From Phytophthora quininea (Eukaryota; Oomycota; Peronosporomycetes; Peronosporales; Peronosporaceae): a stretch of DNA of 38,634 nt. Below are positions 11,310 through 21,769 of this stretch, piece after piece; the stretch's first letter is position 1; each line of letters opens with the position of its first letter. Under the pieces are notes generated by a model. The model saw only the letters and a list, made by a program, of their open reading frames with translations, ran no database searches and was not told the origin of the DNA. The position numbers and the translations under genes were made by a program. The stretch spans positions 1-38,634 of the forward strand of contig JAAVTG010000262.1 of the NCBI GenBank assembly GCA_011947345.1, read 5' to 3'.

Positions 11310-11655
11310 GGTTCAAGGATCAGCTCGTTCGAGTGAACAAGTCTAGACGTCGCCAGTAGATTTTGACGTGGAGAACTAAAGTGAACACGCGAACAAGCAT
11401 GCTGAACTACTGTATTTACCGCTTTGAACAACATCAATGCCAGTGAAATGTCGATCAAGCAGAAGTCTGCAAGGATGATTTGCAGCTGGTGGAAGAAACA
11501 CGTTGGACGAGTTGGCGTTTTACATGTACCGGCACTGGGGCGCTGTGCGAGTGCATCGCTGTGGAATTCATGACCAGGTCTGTGGCATCAGTTGATTGTT
11601 TTTATTTGGTGATTGCAATGCTTTGTCCAGGATTCGGCAATCGAGCCGACCCTGC

Positions 11656-12597
11656 CTACTGCAGGATCTTCTTCGTGGTCTCGTTGGGCTCTACGCCTGC
11701 AGTCTTCATGAGCGCAGCCACCTCATCAATCTGGAAACAAAACCAGCCACAGAGAGGCGTTAGAAAGAAGTACCGGCAACAGCAACACTATCAACTCAGA
11801 CTCACCTTCTCCTGCATGTCATTGTCCTTCAGCTTGAACAGAAGGTTGTTGCACGTCACGCGCTGCAGCTTGTGCGCCTCACTATCAATTCACAACCCAA
11901 CCCAACACTCAGCAACTTCCTCGTCAGCTTTAACAAGTCGAAGCAATACTCACGCAGCAGTCCGAAGAAACTCCACCGCCTTCTCATAGTCCTCCTGCTC
12001 AATCGCAGCTCTATCATCACAAACTACCATCAGATTTCTTTCACTCAATCCCCCACCATAGTCCTTATTTTCGTACCGGATGAGGATGTCGTAAGTACGC
12101 TCTGTGGACTTGACCTTGTACTTTTGACTGCCAATCTCGTGCAGCGCAAACACCTTGTCGAAATCTCCGTCCTTGAGGAACTTGGACAGCAGTTTGTTGA
12201 GCGTGGCCGGCTCCAGGAACAGCCCGATGCGGTAGTTGGCTTCCAGCACGTCGAACGCCACGTCGGGGGCGTTCAGCTCCAGCGCCTTCTTGACGAACAG
12301 GCCGGCGGCGTTGGCGTCCGGGTCCACGCGCTTCTGCTCGTAGATCTTCATGATCTCCTTGCTGGCCTCCAGCTGCTCGCTCGTCGTCACCGTCTTGAGG
12401 AACGACGCCAGCTTGGTGCGCTTGATGAGCGTGTCCTTCTCGGCCGCGAGTTTGATGTTCTCCATCCACTCCTCGGCCGAACGGGTCTGCACGGCGGCAG
12501 CAGAGAACGGCGCACGCTGGGACCGCGCCAGCGAGCGCGTGCCCTGGCGGCGGCCGATCGACATGACCGTGCGGAACGCCTGCATACCTCCCGCCAT
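11656..12597 (-). CDS. Mitochondrial helical-repeat (PPR/TPR-like) protein
   Basis: The exact family is not recognised. Exons 12597-11954, 11881-11806 and 11730-11656 join in frame to 264 residues. The first 40 residues are Arg/Ser/Ala-rich and lack acidic residues up to the AEEW motif, a good mitochondrial presequence. The remainder is a series of amphipathic helix pairs (for example DVAFDVLEANYRIGLFLEP and FDKVFALHEIGSQKYKVK) with the rhythm of PPR or TPR repeats, ending in LMKTAGVEPNETTKKIL, a PPR-like tail. Such proteins often act in mitochondrial RNA handling or the mitoribosome; that role is inference. It is divergent from the next gene, 146 bp away, and the two proteins resemble each other in layout and length. 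Confidence 0.78.
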
Positions 12598-12656
12598 CGT
12601 GAGTCTCCAGTGGTAATTGCTTCAGAAGCGGAGAACCACAGACCAAACATTTTCTG

Positions 12657-12661
12657 ATTGG
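12657..12661. promoter_or_regulatory. CCAAT box in the bidirectional promoter of the two mitochondrial helical-repeat genes
   Basis: TCTGATTGGCTG lies 60 bp from the minus-strand start at 12597 and 83 bp from the plus-strand start at 12744. Both genes encode mitochondrial proteins, so a shared promoter would co-express them. Confidence 0.5.
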
Positions 12662-12743
12662 CTGAAATGAATATGCTATATCGTAGAGAATATGATCTTA
12701 TTGCGACAGTAACGAGCGGCTGCGAACTATTGGACATCAAAGG

Positions 12744-13640
12744 ATGCTGGCGCTGCGGAAGTTGACGCTGCGGGCGGCTCCGGCCGCCACGAAGCAGGCG
12801 GTGCGCGCCTTCAGCGGCAACTGGGAGTACCCCAAGGTGGAGGGATCGGTCTCGGACATCACCAAGGCGCTGACGACCATCGGTGCGCGCCTGTCGATCC
12901 CCACGGCGCCGCTGTACTTCACGCCGCTCAAGATTGACCACATTGTGCGCCACATGAAGGGCGTGGATGAGCTCAAGCAGGTGCAGAAGACGCTCCTGCT
13001 GTGTGACGCCAAAATGGCCTACCCAACGGAGTTTGCCAGCGGCTCCTTCTTCTCGTCCTGCATTAAGCTCAAGCAGGCCGACCTGGCCTTGGACTTCCTG
13101 CGGCAGGCTGAGAATGTGCGCCACTATGTCAAGAACCAAAGTCTGGTGCGTCTGGCGCAGTACTACGCCTCGCAGGAGGACCAGAAGACGGTGGACGAGA
13201 TCGTGCAGCTCATGAAGCAGAAGAAAGTCACGGAAACCTACAAGATGTACCACTTCCGGGTGCTTAACGCCAAGAAGCAGGGCCAATGGGACGAGGCTGT
13301 CAAGTTGGCGAGAGAGGCTGCTGACGAGTGCAAGATCAACTCCAACTTGATCATTGAGCTGCTAAATGATGGCAACGGAGGAATCCTCAAGGAACACGTG
13401 AGTGGGATGGGTTAGTATTGATTTTGAGGATTGTTGCTGATTATTTTATTGTGTTTTGGTCATTAGTTGCAATTGGCCAAGTACCTGACGGACAAAGGCG
13501 ACGTGTATGCGAACGCACGGCTCGCGGACATTTTAGCAGGAGGAGACGGCAAGCTGCCGGAGCCCAAGGTCGAGGCACCGGAAGAGAAGGCTGAAGGTGA
13601 CAAGACTGACGAGCCAAGCGAGAAGACCGAGGACAAGTAG
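12744..13640 (+). CDS. Mitochondrial helical-repeat (PPR/TPR-like) protein, similar to its divergent neighbour
   Basis: Two exons, 12744-13397 and 13467-13640, join in phase to 275 residues. The N-terminus (MLALRKLTLRAAPAATKQAV followed by RAFSG) is a typical mitochondrial presequence with an Arg-containing processing site. The body is helical: DELKQVQKTLLLCDAKM, then LKQADLALDFLRQAENVRHY, then TVDEIVQLMKQKKVTETYKM, then WDEAVKLAREAADECKI, spaced about 35 residues apart as in PPR/TPR repeats. The final 40 residues are low-complexity acidic-basic (Glu, Lys, Pro). Function is unknown; a mitoribosomal or RNA-handling role is a guess. The 3' end converges with the astacin-domain gene, 145 bp between stops. 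Confidence 0.8.
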
Positions 13641-13785
13641 TAGAGCTGGACGCCGAGATCTGTTTAGAGTTCAGACGATGAGCGGCGAACGCTGCTCAAT
13701 GGATTGATGGCTGAAAGTATTGGGCTTTTGTATGCACATGCATAATTTGTCGTAGGAAAAGCTAACCAACTAGGCACTACACAGG

Positions 13786-16525
13786 TCAGATATCGTTCTT
13801 GGAGTCGATGAGAGGCGCCTCGTAGAAGAAATCTTCAGACCCGAGCAGTGCACGTCGCCGCAACTCCGTCGTGGCGAACGCTAACAGTGCACCGAAGCCG
13901 ACGAGCATCGCAACAGCACCCAAGAAGCTGATGAAGCGCTGTCCGAAGCCACGGTGAGCAGCACCATGTCCAGCTGCCGACTCGGTCTGCACTGCATCAT
14001 CTTGAGTGTGCACAAAACTCTCGTGCAAGTCTTCGACTTCCGCTTCGCCAGTCTCTCCTGCCTTCTGATGCTGGTGATGCCGCTTCTTCAAGCCCGGGTA
14101 TAATGCCCAAACGGACTCGACGTCTGAGCTGGTCATTCGCTCGCGTTGGCCCATTTCCCGCATGATTGCGAGGCGAGCATCATCACTAGCGACCAACGGA
14201 ACAATGCTCGGACACCACTCGGGCTGGTCGTCGTCAGGAACGGAGTGAACAAAAGCATCAGCTGGATGGTGCATGATGCTGAAGAGATCGTACGGTGGTG
14301 GCTCAAGAACGCGATCCGCCGGTCTCTTCGACTCTGAAGCAACGTTCGTGTCTTCCACCACAAAATAACTTCGTTTGGATTCCGGGATGCATTCCCAAGC
14401 GATACGCACGTGTTCGTCGCGGTCTGGGCGGTCGACAGCATGGCGAAGTCCGATCGCATGCAGGAAAACGTGCACCATATTGCCCAAGCCGCAGTCTGCG
14501 GACACCCCGAGTCGTTGGGGTCCGCCAATACGACCAACAAACGAATAGCATGACGACTCGGTGCTTTGCACGACGACAAAGTCGTGACTCCTGCAGTTCA
14601 TATCAGTGCGGCAGTTGTCACCTTCGCAGCGATGCAATTTAAACCCCGTGGCGTGGGTGATATGCTCGGCCGCAGACAGAATTGTGTGAGCCAAGACGCG
14701 AGCAGTTCTGTCGATTTGGAAACACATTTCCGATCGAGGCCAGCGGTGATCACGTCCCGAGTTGTAGTATCCGTGGAGAACATGCTCAATCCGGTTGTTG
14801 CCCTCGCCTTGCTCTTCATCAGGATGTCGTTCTTCCCAGTTGAAACGTTCGCCGATCGCGACGTCGCCCTGGATCACCATGACGTTGTCATCAACAATGT
14901 CATAATCGTACTCGATCCCTCTGAACATGACGCCTTCCAGCGGCTGTGGCTTTTTGAACGAAGCTCGTTTGGCCGGAATCTCTTCCATGGGGAGACGACA
15001 CTCTCCGCTCAACGGATGGATAACGTGTGGGGCTCGACATGCCGCAGCTGCTTCGTTTGCCTTCAAATTGTTTTCCGAGGATGCTACGCAACGGAATCCA
15101 TCGCCAACGCCATGAGCAACCTCTTCCTCACTAAGAGGAGCCATCTCGAAGCCCGACAGACAACTGCAATCATCTGGAGAAGCCACAGGCCACGTCGTAG
15201 CAAAAGAATCGCGCGGACATTGCGAAAACGCTCCACGCGCGCTATTTTCTGCGACTCCTATTGGCTTTGTATTGCATGTCTTCTTGCTCTTCTTGACAGG
15301 ACTGTTGTCGCCTTGCCTGCGCAGTGCCTCAGTCTCAAGATACGTATCAGTCTCGTTGAGACCGTACACGCACTCGCAGTTGGCATTGCTTTGCAGAGGC
15401 CAACGTGTGAGGACCGCGAAAGGTGGACATTGGTTGGAATTGGCGAGCATCCACGGGACGCAACGTTGGGCTACTGCATCCAGGAAATATCCTCGAGCGC
15501 ATGCACAGTCGTCGAAACTCGTCTCGACGTCAATCCCTTCGATCTTCGTGCGCTTGTAGGCATGATCTGGGCATCGGTAGGCGGACGTTCGTACACAAGT
15601 CATCTCCGGTAGCTTCCAGGAATACCCTAGCAGACATTGACACTGCTCGATCGAATGCGGCACAGCAGCTACAGCGCGGGAGAAAGGTGGGCATTGGAAC
15701 GGGTAAATGTCCCTGTCGATGACGTCCAGTAGCTCGTACTCGTCGACTACCTCGCCGTTGTGTTTTCTCTTGGGCACTCGCTTCTGCTGTTGCACCACTG
15801 GCCAGCACGCGTGCAGTTCCTCATCCCGTCGGTAGTTCCCGTTGGCCAGACATTCACAATCGAAAAACCCACGAGGTCGTTCGTCGATCGGAAGGTCCGC
15901 CCGCTTCACAGAGTTGACTGGACAAACGTACGCAGTGCGTTCGCGCTCACACTGATCCATGTGGTTACGGACAAAACCCCAGTCACAATGGCAGTCTGCA
16001 AAAGACTTTGGCACATCGTCTGTTGGAGTAGCATGCGGCGGACATTGGTAGCTGCCTGCAACAGTACGTTTGTCTCCATTCATCAGACACTGTCCCGACG
16101 TCTCCGCTTTAACATAAGGAGCCATGCAGTTGCAGTCTGCGAGCGACGTGACGTCTGCAACACCAGGCTTTGGTTCGTAATTCCCCGCACGGGGGCAACT
16201 TGTCAGCACACACTCTTGAGACGCAGCGTTCTTCTCGTAAGGATGGTAACAGTCGCAGTCTTGAGCCGATTGCGGGCTTCTCACCCCGTGCTTGGGCTTG
16301 TTCCGGCCTTGACAGACGAACTTTCCGTTGTCCTGAGCGTCTGCAGCTTGCTCTTCCTTGGTGGTGTCCACTCCATCGTTGCACAGACAGTCGTCGATCA
16401 TCTCCATGTCTCGAGGCAACAGCATGGCCTGGCAACCGTCAGGACACACGTAAAAGTCGGCGTATACAGGAGCACCCCCATGCTGCCACCACCACACCGT
16501 AGAGAACGAGCTGAGCGAATGTCAT
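13786..16525 (-). CDS. Secreted/membrane-anchored cysteine-rich protein with an astacin-like domain lacking the catalytic glutamate
   Basis: A single-exon gene of about 910 residues. The ATG at 16525 opens a signal peptide (MTFAQLVLYGVVVAAWG), but the frame then shifts in a G-run near 16486, probably one extra base. Next come about nine repeats of the form Y-x-C-P, 10-20 residues, C-x-C-x2-G-Y/F, about 10 residues, C (16450-15150). An astacin (M12A)-like domain follows: RIGGPQRLGVSADCGLGN, then HVFLHAIGLRHAVDRPDRD (H676, H680, H686 counting from 16497), and the Met-turn SIMHHP. The catalytic Glu of HExxH is valine, and the Glu after the third histidine is Ala. Zinc binding may remain but peptidase activity is unlikely. 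The C-terminus has a transmembrane helix (FLGAVAMLVGFGALLAF) and a short cytosolic tail. A binding or decoy role at the cell surface is inferred. Confidence 0.82.
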
Positions 16526-16624
16526 TAAGAAAATCGCGGCACAGGAGATCTGGAAGTGCGGGATCCAATGACCAGCCAAAACCTCGAAAGATCCCTCGCC
16601 GTCTCTTCAAGATCATGTATTCTG

Positions 16625-16629
16625 ATTGG
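16625..16629. promoter_or_regulatory. CCAAT box upstream of the astacin-domain gene
   Basis: TCTGATTGGCTAA lies 100 bp upstream of the start at 16525 and shares the extended TCTGATTGG core with the boxes at 7869 and 12657. Confidence 0.45.
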
Positions 16630-16659
16630 CTAACGACTTCAACTTGCTGCAATGCAGGA

Positions 16660-16688
16660 CTTGGTGCTGCTTAAATCGCAGCACCAGG
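16660..16688. repeat. Inverted repeat/hairpin upstream of the Fanzor gene
   Basis: TGGTGCTGC and GCAGCACCA form a perfect 9 bp stem around a 7-base loop (TTAAATC), extendable by a G-T and a C-G pair. It lies between the astacin-gene promoter and the Fanzor start. It may be chance, a transcription-related hairpin, or part of a transposon end. Confidence 0.5.
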
Positions 16689-17014
16689 AGAGGAAGAACG
16701 CCAGCCAGTGGCCCTTCACAACGGCAAGATTCACAGCAGCCTTGCTGCTTTCCAACTAATAAAAAGCGAGTCAGTAGAATATATATTAAAAAATAGCATT
16801 ATCATGCACACGAAGGCCAGAGCTTTGTATCCGCTTGCGCTTCCTCCATCTCGAGCGCCAGGCTTCATCTACCTGCGACGTGTGAGCGAGTGGACGCTTG
16901 CAGCGAGGCGATTGCTCGCAATCAAAAGCGTTAAGTTAAGTATGCACCACGTTGAAGTTGCCAATCCCTCTTCACTTCTGGATTCGCCGTCACACCAGCA
17001 AGCAAGGCGCAAGA
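16689..17014. other. AT-rich leader between the hairpin and the Fanzor start
   Basis: This 326 bp stretch includes an AT-rich core near 16760-16800 and no recognised gene. I looked for terminal inverted repeats matching the sequence after the Fanzor stop and saw none. Confidence 0.4.
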
Positions 17015-19069
17015 ATGGAGCAAGACGTCGATCCATCTTCCGCTCGTCATTCTCGCCCAGACGTCGCTGAGCGGCTGCAGCGCAACAAAGGCCTCGACTT
17101 CTTTGTCATCAAGAAGACCATGCACCAGTTCTGCCGCAAGGAAGCTCGGACGCTGGCGTGGGATGAAGTTCTCCTCGACGTTAATCAGGCAGTCGCCGAA
17201 GCCTACCTGCTTGCAAGCTTTTATGTTCTACGGCAGCTGGAGAGCGGCAAGACACTGGGCATCATGGCCAAGGAGTTCTTCCAGACGTGCCTCAGCCTCG
17301 TCACCAACCGCGCCAGGACCAAGTTATCCCTGCAGCAGCGGTTCCAGCTGGAGCAAGGTCGTGCTGGCACTCGCCGGTCTCCTCACTTCGCGGAAGCGGC
17401 CTTTCGGGCATGGCTTTCGACCAAAACCTTCTACGGTCAGCCGCCAAACAAGTTTAATGCAGACCTGGAGATGGCTGGCTTCGACTTCATCCAGCTGCGT
17501 GGCGTCACGGCTCCAATCGATGCAACACATCTCAGCCCAGGATGGCTGACAAGACCAGCCAGAGCGATGGCGACCAACACTCAGAACAGCGTCGTAGCGA
17601 ACTTCGCCAAGCGGTTGCGACGGCATGCTCTGGAGACGCTCGAGCTCGAGAAGGAGGAGGCCCACGCCTTGGTAGATGCGGTGTTCGCAGCTGACTACAC
17701 TGGAGATGACCCCGTGGTCCAGAGTCTGCGTGCCAAGACTCCACGGGTTCCAAGTGGCAAAGTCAGCTGGAAACCGCACGACTTGGTGCCAGTGATGCAT
17801 GGATTCCTGAAGGACATCGAGGATGCCAACGAGCGAGAAAAGGACAACGACGAAGTTGATGAGCTTCGTGTCTACGGGCTCCTGCCGTCCAAAAGGGCTT
17901 CGAGGCTTCGTACTTCACCATGGATTCAAGCGCATTCCGAGGGCTTCTGAAACGGAGCGCCCATGTCGACCTGACCATGACGGTGGAGCTCGGCAGCGAG
18001 ACATGGACACTGGGGAGAGCTTGCGCCGGAAGAATGAGTCTCGGTGGAAACAGCTCAGCGACCTGTGGTGGCGTCGTTTCTTCCGAATCGACGCAATGGA
18101 GACGGAGGAGAAGAGGACATTCGCGAGGGAGATCTCGACGGATGGATACGGCGTCTCCATCCACATGAGCCGCCACACCAGAGGAAAGAAGAAACGAGCC
18201 AAGAAACGGCGATCGAGCGGCGACGTGGCAGCCGACGCCCCTACGTCGGACGTCCTTGGACCCAGGCTCGCTAAGACACCAAAGGGCAAGCTCAACGACT
18301 ATGATGTTGTGTGGGGATTGACCCGGGCCGAACAGATTTCATCACGGCAACCAACAACGCGGGCAAAACTGTTCGCTTTCGCACGACTGCATATCGTAGT
18401 GCCAGTGGGTTCATGCGCTCGAACCGCCGCTCCAAGAGCGGGATTGCCAAAAACACCGTGGTGCGCGACCTCCTTCGAGCCACGCCGACCGAAAAAACGG
18501 CGAGCCTATCGGTCTTCATGGAGCACATTAACTTTCTTTTTTAGCACGGCCGCAAGCTACTAACCTTTTTCTACAGGCCGATCTTCAGGAAGTTAGAGTT
18601 CCACCGATACACGCAGAAGACCCGCCAGATCGACCGTGCCATCAACGAGATGGCGCCAAACAACAACAAAAAGACGATCATTGGCTTCGGTGATAGTGGT
18701 GCTGCTTGCAACTCCCACATCAAGAACTGTCCGGCCGGCCCTGTCAAAATGTTAGCCCGCTGTCTCGCAGCTCGATGTGAAGTCGTCGTAGTGGACGAGT
18801 TCAGAACCAGCTGCATGCACTTTGACTGTGCATGTGCGGCGAAGATGACCAACCAGACCACCAAGCGCGTCTTCCGCAACGAACAAGAAAAAGTCGTGAA
18901 GGTGCACAAGGTCCTGCACTGCTTGACGAAGAATGGAGGCTGCGGCTTGACCGTCGACCGGGACGTGAATGCGTCGAAAAACATTCTCAGTATCGTCATG
19001 CGGCAGCTACGAGGTGATCCGACACGACCCGAGAGACTGAGACGCCAAGCACGGTCGACTCACCAGTGA
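17015..19069 (+). CDS. Fanzor-like (eukaryotic TnpB homologue) RNA-guided nuclease, reading frame broken
   Basis: Fanzors are eukaryotic relatives of TnpB that cut DNA under guidance of an omega RNA. The start at 17015 gives MEQDVDPSS; the N-terminal third is helical and basic (AMATNTQNSVVANFAKRLRR). RuvC motif I is GIDPGRTDFITAT with the Asp codon at 18320-18322. Motif II is EVVVVDEFRTS with Glu at 18797-18799. A cysteine cluster follows (TSCMHFDCAC, later LHCLTKNGGCG), and motif III is DRDVNASKNI with Asp at 18956-18964. All catalytic positions are present. A lysine-arginine stretch (GKKKRAKKRR) may be a nuclear signal. The frame shifts at about 17893, 18000 and 18316, each fitting one missing base, and a TAG at 18542-18544 interrupts an otherwise continuous frame before the motif II segment. 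No transposon ends were recognised. Confidence 0.83.
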
Positions 19070-19222
19070 TCCCCGATCCATTTTACCCAGCCAGGCCATC
19101 CGTTGGGTGGTAACCTCAAGGAAGCAGGTCGTCTCGCAGCGTCGTCTGCAAGCATTGCTGGCCGCCGGTCCGACAACTCCACCAGAACAGCAAAGGAAAG
19201 TACTAGGAGCGGCATTAATTCA

Positions 19223-21358
19223 TTAAATCTTGGACGAGCCCACGTAGATGACGTTGCGGGTGAGACAGAGGTCCACCATGTCCAACAACGCCGTCTCCAG
19301 GTAGCGCTTGAACGTGGACGCGCTGGTCTCGGGACACACGTGGTAGGCCGTGATGCTCACGTTGATACGGTCGGGTTGCAGCGCGTAGCACACGCCGTAG
19401 CCCTCGTTGTACATCGCCGAGAAGCCTCCCCAGATGGGACTGGCCCCTGGCCCCCGCTGATGTTACTGGTCGAGATCAAGAACTTCTTGCTCACGTCAAA
19501 GGCGCGGTCTGTAAAGAGCGACGGCTTGGGTGTAATCCCCGACATCTCCGACACGATCTGGAGACCCATGAGGTGGCGGTCGATGCCATCTCCGGTCAAG
19601 CATTTCTTTAGCGTCTCCTTGTGTGCGTCAATGGCAGTGCGCAAGGCGTCCCATTTGGTACCGTCCGAAGCGTCCGACTCCATGGTGTTCACGAAAGCTG
19701 ATGACTCTTTGGACAACGAGCGGATGGTCTCGGTGCGGCCGTGGTAGAACATCCTCGTGTGGGCTGTCTCGTACACTGCAGGGACCTTCTTATGCATTTT
19801 GAAGTGAGCCAGCTGAATGGCCATTTGCATGAAGAAGTCTGGCGTCAGCTTGTAGCGCTTGAGGAACGCCGACCCGTAGTGGTTGAACTGCATGGTCGCG
19901 ATGTCGCTGTTGTGGATCATCTTGCCGACAGCGGCACTGGCACACTCGATAGCAGTGTATGCAGCGTTATCGAGGACCCAATCCAGTCGCTTCGGCTTGA
20001 GATTTAACGTCGGCTTCAAGTCTGCGCGGTTTGCAAACTTCGCCTTGAAGTTCTCGTTGACGTATTTGATGCAGTAGTCAAAGAGACGGACGACCACCAG
20101 TGCATCAGCCCACGCATGCTGACCGTTCAGTCCGCCACGAGCATTTTCGTGGATGATGAGCGTGAACGGCTTGTCGTACCAGCGGTTGCGACCATCGCCG
20201 AGCAAACAATTGCGAGCAATCTACCGCAGAGAGTGTGTGAGAAGTTACAGTCAATACCAGCGATCAGGTGATGCCTTTCACCTCGTCATACGTAGACGCA
20301 GAGCTCTCATCCAATGCGATGCAGAACAAAGCCTTCTCGATCAGATCGAACGATTGTTTGTTGACTTCGTCCAGCGACAGAATGTGGTCTCGAGCCTAGA
20401 ATGAAGAAAGGTAAGCATTTATCCACAGCTTTTAAGTATGTAGTGCAATACCTTGGCCCAATTCGTGCGGTTCTCGGACGTCAACACGCTGACTGGCGGG
20501 TAGCGCTCCAAATCAAACAACCCGGTGGCTTCATCGCGCACCAATTCAAACTGCCTGCAACACACAACATTAATAAAGCAAATATCTATCTTGCAACATG
20601 AGGCAGCCTAACCGTAGGATATCTGCTAGTGGGATCTCGTCCCCCTTCTCGTCAAGTACTTGCACCGCCCACATACAGTTATTACGCAGCACCAAAATGT
20701 GCTTGGAATCATGTGGATACGACACCATCTCGTCGCATTCCTCGCCAGGGATCACACACGTGTTGAACATTCTCGAGTACGTGAACATGCACAGCGGTCG
20801 ACCCATCATCTTCTCTGGCGGATACTTCTCTCTAAAAGCCAAACCGTCAGCATTCCTAATAACACTAATACCAATACTACATTTTACTTACTCCAATAGA
20901 TTCTTCCGGAACTTGAGGATGGCATGGGCAAAGATTGACGCAGCTTCGCATTGACTCATGTCCCTGGGCCCCCAATTGCCCGGCAGAACGCCGTACCAAT
21001 TGATGTTGATGGCCGACGGATAGCGCGGCTGCATGTACGCAAAAGTCTCCCACCACTCCTCGATCCAGTTGCGCTCCGTGTCGGCGCGTTCCTGCAGAAT
21101 GGCCTGCAGTTGGGGGCCAACTCCATTGGCAAAGTCGTGGCAGACAGCCTTGGTGTGTTCCAGCTCGCTGGGGCTGAGCAGCGGCTCGCAGCTCTGTATG
21201 TATTGCTCTAGCGTTTGCTCCAGCGGGGGCAGCGGCAGCGGCGGCAGTTCGTCTTGGTACTGCATGGTGCGTTCTGCACCGTCGGGCGTTGGCTCGGACA
21301 TTGTACGGGGTGGGGTGTCTGCACTGCTGCTTGGAGCCTTGGAACTGAGCAGGCCCAT
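19223..21358 (-). CDS. Carnitine O-acyltransferase family protein (CPT-like)
   Basis: Carnitine acyltransferases exchange acyl groups between CoA and carnitine for import to mitochondria or peroxisomes. Five exons (21358-20892, 20831-20613, 20554-20452, 20395-20282, 20220-19223) join in phase, about 633 residues. The N-terminus begins MGLLSSKAPSSS, which could be myristoylated. The family start PLPPLEQTLEQYIQSCEPLL is followed by NINWYGVL, YPPEKMMGRPLCMFTYSRMF, the DGRNRWYDKPFTLIIHENARG region and the catalytic histidine in GLNGQHAWADA, a CPT rather than short-chain pattern. The C-terminus has YHGRTETIRS and YNEGYGVCYALQPDRINVSI. One frame change near 19440 fits one missing base. Final residues SKI resemble a peroxisomal targeting tripeptide, but this is weak. 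No membrane helix is evident. Confidence 0.9.
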
Positions 21359-21470
21359 GCGCTGTCGGGCAAAATCCAAAGTAAAACGTCGATCTTGTTC
21401 GAAGAGGCGGCAAAAATGACTTGAAATCTGTATACGACAGAGAACGGCCGAACACGTCGGTGCGTGCAAG

Positions 21471-21641
21471 ATGAACCTGACGGGCCGCTTGGTTTACCAA
21501 ACGCTGAGCAACTTCAACGTCGTAGACTGCGTTGAATGGAGAAGGCGAATGCAGTGGAGAATAGCGCACGAGATGAAGGAAGCGCTAGCGTCAAAGCAGG
21601 AGGAGCTAAGGAGCTACAGGCAGTATGCGTTTCACCGATGA
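21471..21641 (+). CDS. Small ORF, unknown 56-residue basic protein
   Basis: An ATG at 21471 opens 56 codons ending with TGA at 21639-21641. It begins MNLTGRLVYQTLSNFNVVDC and continues with an Arg-rich helix and a Glu/Lys coiled stretch (MKEALASKQEELRSYRQ). It lies head-to-head with the acyltransferase (113 bp apart). Size and charge would suit a small mitochondrial or assembly-factor protein, but I recognise no family and it could be chance or the first exon of something longer. Confidence 0.35.
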   Translation: MNLTGRLVYQTLSNFNVVDCVEWRRRMQWRIAHEMKEALASKQEELRSYRQYAFHR

Positions 21642-21769
21642 AACTTTAGCAAGAGTGGCACTTTCGTGACTGTTCGCGACTAAATAACGGCTGTCTTACT
21701 TTCTTCAAGTGAAACGACGAGCCAGGATACCTTTTCAAAACAACAATAGAAATCGTGAACAGTGCAGCG

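Noticed and set aside
12387..13286. Minus-strand 299-codon frame across the divergent mitochondrial pair
   Set aside because: Antisense to the presequence and helical body of the plus-strand gene and overlaps the promoter of both.
14458..14472. HVFLH as a single sequencing error of HExxH
   Set aside because: The codon GTT is two substitutions from any Glu codon, and errors seen in this window are mainly indels; kept as a real change, pending reads.
14566..16674. Long plus-strand open frames opposite the astacin-domain gene
   Set aside because: They lie antisense to a protein with conserved Cys modules and metzincin motifs and have no recognisable features.
16600..19223. Search for terminal inverted repeats or target duplications around the Fanzor
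   Set aside because: None could be matched by eye between the two flanks, so no transposon boundaries are annotated.
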